DNA of 64,000 nt, taken from positions 186,001-250,000 of the forward strand of contig NZ_FQZE01000001.1 in NCBI RefSeq assembly GCF_900141875.1. The letters run 5' to 3'. The notes beneath the pieces are model-generated. The model saw only the letters and a program-made list of their open reading frames with translations. It did not search any database and was not told the origin of the DNA. Shown here one piece after another: positions 26,579 through 32,807 of this stretch. The stretch's first letter is position 1; every line of letters begins with the position of its first letter. The stretch comes from Tangfeifania diversioriginum (GTDB taxonomy: Bacteria; Bacteroidota; Bacteroidia; Bacteroidales; Prolixibacteraceae). Made by a program: the position numbers and the translations under genes.

Positions 26579-27205
26579 GCCCTCACTCTGAGTGAGGGTA
26601 TGACTTTTCTCCTGCGCATGAAAAATAATATTCTCCTTTCTTAGTAAATCATAATCAATTAGCTTCCCTTTTCTCAAGCCAATATAATCCCTGAATGAAG
26701 AAAATTCCCATTCATCAGCGTTATTCACCAATCCGGAATAGACAGGATTCTGATGCACGTACTCGATACAAGTTTCAAGATAGTTTTTTCCTTCTGGTAT
26801 ATTAATAATTGTTCCAAATGCACTGTCCCAATAGGAAGGCTCAATTTCAATCTCATCAATGAGTGCTTTAGATTTTGTATGCTTCTGAAAAAGTGAACCT
26901 GATAAGTTTTGTTGTTTTTGAATTGCCCTTGTATATGATCTTAAAAGAATTCCGATAGACTGATTTATCGTTCTTTGCTTAGTCATACCCTCACTTTGAG
27001 TGAGGGTATGACTTTCCCTGCGAATATAAATTACCCAATGAAAATGATTTGGCATTAAACACCAGGACAGAAAAGACGCATAAGGAGAAATGAGTTCATT
27101 CATTTTCCGCAAAAAAAATAAATAATTGTCCCGGGTGAAGAATATTTTGTTTGAATTATTCCCACGGTTGAATACATGGTAATAATATCCAGCAGTTAAA
27201 TCCAT
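26198..27205 (-). CDS. RAYT transposase domain fused in frame to FolK (HPPK)
   Basis: 335 aa single open frame. Residues 1-200 are a REP-associated tyrosine transposase: GYYYHVFNRGNNS, the HUH motif H54-F-H56 in CLMPNHFHWVIY, and Y149 in IEYVHQNPVYSGL, ending FSSFRDYIGLRKGKL. Residues 210-335 are 6-hydroxymethyl-dihydropterin pyrophosphokinase: IISIGSN, SSMLKTKPIG, QPDFTNGVV and the signature GPRTMDLDIVVW. The peptide SHTLTQSEGMT occurs twice (65-75 and 201-211), each encoded by a palindrome. FolK's own likely start, M210 at 26578, lies inside the second palindrome, so separate translation of FolK is also possible. Third gene of the pteridine operon. Confidence 0.85.
   Translation of the reverse strand: MDLTAGYYYHVFNRGNNSNKIFFTRDNYLFFLRKMNELISPYASFLSWCLMPNHFHWVIYIRRESHTLTQSEGMTKQRTINQSIGILLRSYTRAIQKQQNLSGSLFQKHTKSKALIDEIEIEPSYWDSAFGTIINIPEGKNYLETCIEYVHQNPVYSGLVNNADEWEFSSFRDYIGLRKGKLIDYDLLRKENIIFHAQEKSHTLTQSEGMTTNTSIISIGSNIDAEINISKMLEILGNEVEIIKVSSMLKTKPIGIENQPDFTNGVVKISTSRSKKDLKSLLKAIENQLGRNRKGPKFGPRTMDLDIVVWNGKIVDEDYYTRDFLRQSIDEIGGY
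26574..26604. repeat. REP-like palindrome at the RAYT-FolK junction
   Basis: 31 bp: arm GTCATGCCCTCACTC, central T, then the complementary arm with one G-T wobble. It encodes SHTLTQSEGMT (residues 201-211) and contributes the candidate folK ATG. Confidence 0.9.
26981..27013. repeat. REP-like palindrome inside the RAYT coding region
   Basis: 33 bp: arm AGTCATACCCTCACT, centre TTG, exact complementary arm. Exactly 11 codons, encoding SHTLTQSEGMT (residues 65-75) just after the HUH motif. Confidence 0.92.
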
Positions 27206-27220
27206 TTTGTTTATTTTATA

Positions 27221-27251
27221 GTCATAGCCTCACTTTGAGTGAGACCATGAC
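27221..27251. repeat. degenerate REP-like palindrome between folX and RAYT::folK
   Basis: 31 bp copy of the same family with two mismatched pairs (arm GTCATAGCCTCACT). It directly abuts the folX stop codon at 27252-27254 and lies 15 bp upstream of the RAYT start. Confidence 0.85.
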
Positions 27252-27605
27252 TTACCGACTACTTTCCATCGATAGTGAAACCGACTTTGCAAAACGCAAC
27301 GCGTGCGGTTTATCTACCTCCACCCTCGCCCATTTCACTTTTTCATCTTCCATTATGAGGTCGAGAATTTTTTGAGTGAGCACTTCGAGCAGCTTAAAAC
27401 GCCCTTCCTGAACCAACTTAATCACCCTTTTTGTAATGGTTTTATAATCAAGAATATCAACCGGCTCATCGGCTTCCATCGCCTTTTTCGAGATTTCAGT
27501 TTCAATTTCAAAATTGATAATCACATCCTGCTTGTTTACCAACTCATCAGGATTGAATCCGATGTAAGTTCGTAGTAAAAGGTCTTTGACTTTAATTCGG
27601 GCCAT
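27252..27605 (-). CDS. folX: dihydroneopterin aldolase/epimerase family, FolX-like
   Basis: 117 aa. Belongs to the FolB/FolX tunnelling fold. From memory of the E. coli proteins it resembles FolX more than FolB: LLLRTYIGF, DYKTITKRVIKLV, GRFKLLEVLTQKILDL and VEVDKPHALRFAKSVSL. FolX epimerises dihydroneopterin triphosphate to the monapterin form; FolB cleaves dihydroneopterin. The neighbour 11 bp upstream is a FolM-like reductase, which fits a tetrahydromonapterin branch. FolB activity cannot be excluded, and no other folB is in the window. Its stop codon touches a REP-like palindrome. Confidence 0.75.
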   Translation of the reverse strand: MARIKVKDLLLRTYIGFNPDELVNKQDVIINFEIETEISKKAMEADEPVDILDYKTITKRVIKLVQEGRFKLLEVLTQKILDLIMEDEKVKWARVEVDKPHALRFAKSVSLSMESSR

Positions 27606-27616
27606 TTATTTTTGAT

Positions 27617-28345
27617 TTAATCGTTCTTCCCAAGATTTTCACCACCGTCGGCAAATAACAGCTGGCCGGTGAGGTGTTCATTTTCAAGGATATAATCTAC
27701 ACTTTTCAGAATCGGAACCAGTCCTCCAGGCTTTTTCATGGGGATGTTTTGAGCCAGATTTTCCAGGTACGACTCATCCTTATCTTCCGGAGGCAGTGTA
27801 ACTCCCGGTGCAATGGCATTCACCCTGATTTCGGGTGCGAGCTCCAGTGCGGCCATTTTTGTCAGTTCCCACAATCCTTTTTTTGAAAGCGAATAGGCTG
27901 CAAAATTCGATTTATTTGTCGTAATGCGGGTATCCACAAAATTGATGATATTTCCTGTTTGGCAGTGTTTTGCAAAATCGCGGATTAACAGAAACGGTGC
28001 TTTTAGGTTCACATTTAACTGACTATTAAAAAGTTCAGGATTCGTTTTCGAAATGTATCCCGGATTAAAAACCGAGGCATTATTTATCAACAACTCAAAT
28101 TTGCCAGATTTCTCAATAATTTTCGGAATCAGCTTTTCAACCTGTGAATCGTTGGCCAGGTTGGCATGAATGGTTTGAAAATCCTGTCCCGGAAAATTTC
28201 GGTCCAGCTCATCTTTCAATTCTTGTGCAGGTTTTTCTGAAGAATTAAAATGAATTACCACACCCCATCCTTTTTCGGCAAGGTGTTCAGCAATTGCTTT
28301 CCCCACTCGTTTGGACGCACCGGTAATGAGTGCTGTTTTGTTCAT
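27617..28345 (-). CDS. short-chain dehydrogenase, FolM/pteridine-reductase-like
   Basis: 242 aa SDR. TGASKRVGKAIAEHL is the NADPH-binding TGxxxxxG motif; the Arg after the Lys is common in pteridine reductases. LLINNASVFNPGYIS gives the NNA motif, and AAYSLSKKGLWELTK gives the YxxxK catalytic pair. The tail VRVNAIAPG-like segment (EIRVNAIAPGVTLPPED) and LLFADGGENL fit PTR1/FolM. Role: reduction of dihydromonapterin or dihydrobiopterin. First gene of the operon with folX-like and RAYT::folK; no clear TAnnTTTG promoter is seen in the 124-bp upstream gap. Confidence 0.8.
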   Translation of the reverse strand: MNKTALITGASKRVGKAIAEHLAEKGWGVVIHFNSSEKPAQELKDELDRNFPGQDFQTIHANLANDSQVEKLIPKIIEKSGKFELLINNASVFNPGYISKTNPELFNSQLNVNLKAPFLLIRDFAKHCQTGNIINFVDTRITTNKSNFAAYSLSKKGLWELTKMAALELAPEIRVNAIAPGVTLPPEDKDESYLENLAQNIPMKKPGGLVPILKSVDYILENEHLTGQLLFADGGENLGKND

Positions 28346-28469
28346 TCAAAATACGTTTTGTTAAAACTATAAAATCTGTACTGAACAAAACACGTTTTAC
28401 CTAAAATTGTTTTAGAAAACAGATTGAAGAGTTAAACATTTTGTGTAGGAATTAGTGCTCTGGCATCCT

Positions 28470-29072
28470 TTATCTGATAAACCGAATTGCGGGAAATGCA
28501 ACAATCTTCTTATAGTTATTGATCCTGAATGCATTTATGATAACAAGAATAATGTTGTACACATATAAAACCACTATCCATATAAGTTTAGTGAAAACTC
28601 CTGACTGGATAATCCCTGCATCAACTACGTGAGAGGCATTGAACCTGATAAACGCACTTAAGATAATTACACCGTAGCCAACAAAAAACAGAATATTCCA
28701 GGTTATTTGAAAATTAATGATTTTTTTGGCCACGTCGTTGAGTCCTTTGATTTTATCCTTTTTTGAAATCCATAAAATAAGAGGAACCAGCAACCCAAGC
28801 AACGGAAATACAATGAATGTCAGAACGGAAATATTTAATGCTGCGAGAAAACCATTATTCTCTTCGGGAGCCCAATCAACTATTTCATCAGGAGTAATTC
28901 CTAATGCTGAAGCAAGCCGTTTAAGTGAATCTCCGCGTGGCTCAGTTTCTCCATTTTCAATACGTTGAATTGTTCTTAAACTTAATCCTGCATTTTCTGC
29001 CAGCATTTCTTGTGACATGCCTTTCCGGGTTCTTAACTCTTTTACTTTTTTTGCCAACTCTTGATTCTTCAT
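28470..29072 (-). CDS. XRE-type HTH protein with C-terminal membrane domain (DUF4870-like)
   Basis: 200 aa. Residues ~5-60 are an XRE helix-turn-helix (VKELRTRKGMSQEMLAENAG; RTIQRIENGETEPRGDSLKR). After a short linker, the rest holds about four hydrophobic helices (FLAALNISVLTFIVFPLLGL; NILFFVGYGVIILSAFI) in the pattern of Tic20/DUF4870 proteins. A membrane-tethered regulator is inferred; the target is unknown. It is transcribed from a TAnnTTTG promoter 26 bp upstream and stands alone between the folate operon and ribE. Confidence 0.8.
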   Translation of the reverse strand: MKNQELAKKVKELRTRKGMSQEMLAENAGLSLRTIQRIENGETEPRGDSLKRLASALGITPDEIVDWAPEENNGFLAALNISVLTFIVFPLLGLLVPLILWISKKDKIKGLNDVAKKIINFQITWNILFFVGYGVIILSAFIRFNASHVVDAGIIQSGVFTKLIWIVVLYVYNIILVIINAFRINNYKKIVAFPAIRFIR

Positions 29073-29098
29073 TTTTATGCTTTTTTAAAAGTTGGAAA

Positions 29099-29106
29099 CA
29101 AAAGTA
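29099..29106 (-). promoter_or_regulatory. -7 promoter element for the XRE membrane protein
   Basis: On the minus strand TACTTTTG, matching TAnnTTTG, 26 bp before the ATG at 29072. Confidence 0.5.
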
Positions 29107-29173
29107 ACTTCCGTCTCTTTATGCCCACACGCCAGGCCTGCGTCATTTTTGCGTCATTTATGCAATCCTTAAC

Positions 29174-29785
29174 TTACTGGTTGTAAGTATTCAGCTTGCT
29201 CAGGTATTTCCCGATGATATCGAATTCGAGGTTCACTACGGTACCCTCTTTAAACGTATGAAAATTGGTGACTTCCTGAGTAAACGGAATGATGGCCACC
29301 TGGAATGAATTATCTTTAGAATTGACCACTGTGAGACTCACGCCATTTACCGAAACCGAACCTTTTTCAACAGTCATGTAGCCTTGCTTTGCTTTTTCAA
29401 TATCAAAATCGTACTCAAAAGTGTAGTACCAGCTTCCGTCGGCTTCTTCCACTTTTGTGCATTTAGCTGTTTGATCGACATGCCCCTGGACGATGTGCCC
29501 GTCAAGGCGGCCGTTCATCACCATGCTGCGCTCGAGGTTCACTCTCGAACCTTCTTCCAGCAAGCCGAGGTTCGACTTCAATAACGTTTCCTTAATGGCA
29601 GTTACTTTGTAGGTTTTTTCTGCCTTATTCACTTCCACCACAGTTAAACACACGCCGTTGTGCGACAGGCTCTGGTCCACTTTCAACTCATCGGCAAACG
29701 AACAGGTGAGCGTAAAATGCACATTTTCCTGCTCTTTTTCAATTTTTACAACCGTTCCAAATTCTTCTACTATTCCTGAAAACAT
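29174..29785 (-). CDS. ribE: riboflavin synthase, alpha subunit
   Basis: 203 aa from the ATG at 29785, giving the canonical MFSGIVEEFG. An earlier in-frame start at 29806 would add MGEIGGY, which is encoded by a C-rich palindromic repeat, so it is rejected. Two tandem lumazine-binding repeats are visible: SLSHNGVCLTVVEV in the first and GSVSVNGVSLTVVN in the second, with GHIVQGHVDQ between. The enzyme dismutates 6,7-dimethyl-8-ribityllumazine to riboflavin. The repeat abuts the start codon exactly, so part of the leader is repeat-derived. Upstream on the same strand is cysS, 139 bp away. Confidence 0.95.
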   Translation of the reverse strand: MFSGIVEEFGTVVKIEKEQENVHFTLTCSFADELKVDQSLSHNGVCLTVVEVNKAEKTYKVTAIKETLLKSNLGLLEEGSRVNLERSMVMNGRLDGHIVQGHVDQTAKCTKVEEADGSWYYTFEYDFDIEKAKQGYMTVEKGSVSVNGVSLTVVNSKDNSFQVAIIPFTQEVTNFHTFKEGTVVNLEFDIIGKYLSKLNTYNQ

Positions 29786-29786
29786 G

Positions 29787-29816
29787 TAGCCCCCTATCTC
29801 CCCCAAAGGGGGATTA
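29787..29816. repeat. C-rich palindromic repeat abutting the ribE start
   Basis: Core TCCCCCAAAGGGGGA with flanking TAGCCCCCTA. Elements of this look are common in Bacteroidota intergenic DNA. It begins 1 bp from the ribE ATG. Confidence 0.75.
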
Positions 29817-29907
29817 AATTCGTTAATATTTATATATGTTTTGTTATCAATTTAATCTATTACTTAACCAACATTCATGGCTTCTCCTTGCGCTGGCCTT
29901 CTCTATC

Positions 29908-29938
29908 CCTCCCCCTTGGGGAGGTTAGGAGGGGCTTA
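29908..29938. repeat. C-rich palindromic repeat overlapping the cysS 3' end
   Basis: CCTCCCCCTTGGGGAGG followed by TTAGGAGGGGCTTA. On the minus strand it supplies the last codons of cysS (SPS) and its stop codon. Confidence 0.75.
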
Positions 29939-31406
29939 GTTTCCATTCAAATCCCTCTTTGGAGTCTTTTATTTCAATACCCAGCGCATTCAGTTCGTTG
30001 CGGATTTTATCAGCGGTTCCCCAGTCTTTGTTTTGCTTGGCTTCCAGCCTGATGTTCAGCAACAATTCAATAGCGCCTTTTAAAATTTCATCATCCCCGG
30101 AACCGGCAGCTTCTTCATCTTTCAATCCTAAAATATCGAACACCATAGTTTTGAAAAATGACTTCAGGTCATCCAAATCGGTGGCTGAAATTTTTTCGCT
30201 TCCTGTTTTCAGCGAATTGATCATCCTGACACCATCGAAAAGATGCGCTATGGCAATTGGGCTGTTCAAATCGTCGTTGAGGGCTGCATAGCATTTTTCT
30301 TTCAGGCCGACAACATCCACGGTCGTTTCAGGTGAAGTGGTAATCAATTCCAGCGAATTTACGGCAGCCATCAATCGTTCCAGCCCTTTTTCGGAGGCCT
30401 GCAAAGCTTCATTCGAAAAATCGATGGTGCTGCGGTAGTGGGCCTGCAAAATAAAAAACCGGATGGTCATGGGCGAATACGCCTTTTCGAGCATTTCGTG
30501 GCTGCCCGAAAATAATTCCTGAAGCGTTATAAAATTCCCCAGCGAACGCGCCATTTTCTGGCCGTTGATGGTAATCATGTTGTTGTGCATCCAGTAGCGT
30601 ACCGACTCTTTTCCAATGCTGGCAGTGGATTGTGCAATTTCGCATTCGTGGTGCGGAAAAGTCAAATCCATTCCGCCGCCGTGAATATCAAAAATTTCAC
30701 CTAAATATTTGGTACTCATTACTGAACACTCGAGGTGCCAGCCCGGAAAACCGTCACTCCATTTCGACGGCCAGCGCATGATGTGTCCCGGCGTTGCTTT
30801 TTTCCAAAGGGCAAAATCAAACGGGTTCCGTTTTTCATCCTGGCCTTCCAACTTGCGGGTGTTGGTTTTTATGTCGTCGAGATTACGGCCCGATAATTTT
30901 CCGTAATTGTATTTTTTGTTGTACCTCTCCACATCGAAATAAACCGATCCGTTCACTTCGTAGGCAAATCCGTTTTCCATGATGGAATTTACCATTTCCT
31001 CCTGTTCAATGATATGCCCGGAAGCACGTGGTTCGATGCTGGGGGGCAATACATTTAACTCCTTCATATTTTCATGAAAAGAGTTCATGTACTTTTGTAC
31101 CACTTCCATTGGTTCCAGTTGTTCGATCCGGGCCTTCTTCGAGATCTTATCCTCTCCCGATTCATCTGCTTCATTTTCGAGATGGCCCACATCAGTAATA
31201 TTCCGGACATACCTAACGCTGTACCCCAGGTGTATCAAATACCTGTAGAGCAAATCGAAAGTAATAAAAGGACGGGCGTGGCCGAGGTGCGAATCGCTGT
31301 AAACTGTTGGCCCGCAAACATATAATCCCACCTTCCCTTCAACCAGCGGTTTAAAAACTTCTTTCTTACGTGTTAATGTATTGTAAATAACCAATTGATG
31401 TTCCAT
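29925..31406 (-). CDS. cysS: cysteinyl-tRNA synthetase
   Basis: 493 aa class I synthetase charging tRNA-Cys. It has [19 protein letters not shown], combining the first zinc Cys and the HIGH-type HLGH. The other zinc ligands are in [10 protein letters not shown] and PHHECEIAQ, and the KMSKS-type loop reads KMARSLGN. The C-terminus ends GFEWKLSPS, where the final residues and the stop come from a C-rich repeat rather than the usual family tail; this should not affect catalysis. A TACCTTTG promoter element lies 22 bp upstream. Length and motifs are normal. Confidence 0.96.
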   Translation of the reverse strand: MEHQLVIYNTLTRKKEVFKPLVEGKVGLYVCGPTVYSDSHLGHARPFITFDLLYRYLIHLGYSVRYVRNITDVGHLENEADESGEDKISKKARIEQLEPMEVVQKYMNSFHENMKELNVLPPSIEPRASGHIIEQEEMVNSIMENGFAYEVNGSVYFDVERYNKKYNYGKLSGRNLDDIKTNTRKLEGQDEKRNPFDFALWKKATPGHIMRWPSKWSDGFPGWHLECSVMSTKYLGEIFDIHGGGMDLTFPHHECEIAQSTASIGKESVRYWMHNNMITINGQKMARSLGNFITLQELFSGSHEMLEKAYSPMTIRFFILQAHYRSTIDFSNEALQASEKGLERLMAAVNSLELITTSPETTVDVVGLKEKCYAALNDDLNSPIAIAHLFDGVRMINSLKTGSEKISATDLDDLKSFFKTMVFDILGLKDEEAAGSGDDEILKGAIELLLNIRLEAKQNKDWGTADKIRNELNALGIEIKDSKEGFEWKLSPS

Positions 31407-31428
31407 AACCTTTACTAATCAGGAGTTA

Positions 31429-31436
31429 CAAAGGTA
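31429..31436 (-). promoter_or_regulatory. -7 promoter element for cysS
   Basis: On the minus strand TACCTTTG, matching TAnnTTTG, 22 bp before the cysS ATG. Confidence 0.55.
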
Positions 31437-31497
31437 AAATAAAATGAAGGAAAATTGTGAAATTTAATCGTTTGACTCACCGATTAATGATTTCAGG

Positions 31498-32205
31498 TTA
31501 GTTTGTTCCGTCGGAAGTATCAATATCACTTTCCGAACGGTTCGCAGATTCTGAATCAGTTAATTCTTCAGTTTCCGCCTCATTTTCCTCTTCGGTTTCA
31601 TTATTGAACTGTTTGCGGTAAAAAAGCAAGATAGAAAAAATGCCCACAGTAATTGATGAATCGGCAATATTAAAAACCGGGCGGAAGAATATGAAATCAG
31701 TGCCCCCTCTAACCGGGAACCATTCCGGGATTTGAAACTGCAGAATTGGGAAATAGAACATATCGACTACCCTGCCATGCAAAAAGCTGGAGTAGCCGCC
31801 ACCATCCGGAAAAATGTCGGCAATCTGCCCGTAGCTGTGGTTAAAAATCATCCCGTAGAACAAGCTGTCTATAATATTGCCGATTGCCCCGGAAAAAATC
31901 AGGGCTATGCTTGCCAAAAAACCAAACGGGATTGCTTTGTTTTTCGCCAGTTTAAACAGGTACCAGCCAATGGCAATTACGGCCACGATACGGAAAATAC
32001 TGAGGATCATTTTCCCGTATTCGCCGGCAAACTCAAAACCGAAGGCCATTCCGTTATTTTCCACAAAATGGAGAATGAACCAATTTTTAAAAACAACAAT
32101 TTCGTCGCCCAGTGAAAAACTGGTCTTCACCCAAATCTTAAGCACCTGGTCGGCCAGTAGTATAAAAAATATTATCCCGAGCAGTTTTATATGTCTATTC
32201 TTCAT
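31498..32205 (-). CDS. lspA: lipoprotein signal peptidase (signal peptidase II)
   Basis: 235 aa from the ATG at 32205. The open frame extends to a TTG at 32283 but that adds a non-family N-terminus. Four membrane helices are visible. The catalytic aspartates lie in SGAIGNIIDSL and FNIADSSIT, and the substrate-side ENNGMAFGF motif is present. It cleaves prolipoproteins at the inner membrane. The C-terminus carries an acidic low-complexity tail (NETEEENEAETEELTDSES), longer than in E. coli. It follows the DksA-like gene, in the ileS-dksA-lspA order common in Bacteroidota. Confidence 0.95.
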   Translation of the reverse strand: MKNRHIKLLGIIFFILLADQVLKIWVKTSFSLGDEIVVFKNWFILHFVENNGMAFGFEFAGEYGKMILSIFRIVAVIAIGWYLFKLAKNKAIPFGFLASIALIFSGAIGNIIDSLFYGMIFNHSYGQIADIFPDGGGYSSFLHGRVVDMFYFPILQFQIPEWFPVRGGTDFIFFRPVFNIADSSITVGIFSILLFYRKQFNNETEEENEAETEELTDSESANRSESDIDTSDGTN

Positions 32206-32283
32206 TATTCCTGATAAAAAACAACCCGGATGTTTTCCGCTTATTGAAAAATCCGGGATGTAAAACATCTTTTTGTCAACCAA

Positions 32284-32661
32284 CTATCCCATACCATTTT
32301 TGGCTTCAATGCTCAGGGTAGCATGCGGAACGGCGCGCAACCTTTCTTTGGAGATGAGCTTGCCTGTTTCGCGGCAAATTCCATAGGTTTTGTTTTCGAT
32401 GCGCACCAAAGCAGCCTGAAGGTGTTGAATAAATTTCAACTGACGCTGAGCCAGTTTACCGGCCTCCTCTTTCGAGAGGGTTGCCGCACCTTCTTCAAGA
32501 ACTTTAAACGTTGGCGATGTGTCCTGTGTATCGTTCCCGTCGCCATGAGTAATGGAATTACGGTACATTTCATAATCTTCCTGCGCTTTTTCCAGCTTGC
32601 TAAGTATGATTTGTTTAAATTCCATTAACTCTTCATCCGAATATCTGGTCTTTTCTCCCAT
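32284..32661 (-). CDS. TraR/DksA-like protein with degenerate zinc finger
   Basis: 125 aa from the ATG at 32661; a TTG 17 codons upstream is rejected. Residues ~5-75 form the coiled-coil (DEELMEFKQIILSKLEKAQED). The C-terminal zinc-finger region reads YGICRETGKLISKERL and then PHATLSIEAKN, so only the first of the four DksA cysteines remains. The fold may be kept without zinc, as appears common in Bacteroidota copies. A role at the RNA polymerase secondary channel is inferred from the family. It lies between ileS and lspA. Confidence 0.85.
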   Translation of the reverse strand: MGEKTRYSDEELMEFKQIILSKLEKAQEDYEMYRNSITHGDGNDTQDTSPTFKVLEEGAATLSKEEAGKLAQRQLKFIQHLQAALVRIENKTYGICRETGKLISKERLRAVPHATLSIEAKNGMG

Positions 32662-32807
32662 AATAAAAGGGTTTAAATTATTTTTAAATCCCGAAACCTT
32701 CAGCAATTTCAACTTATAAACCTCTTACCATTCTCAAACTGCCAGGTTCCTTCAAAATTGCCCTAAAATAATAAATTTTTGCAATTCAAATTAGGCCTTA
32801 CAACATA

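Noticed and set aside
29786-29806. Upstream ribE start adding MGEIGGY
   Set aside because: These codons come from a palindromic repeat; the canonical riboflavin synthase N-terminus MFSGIVE begins at 29785.
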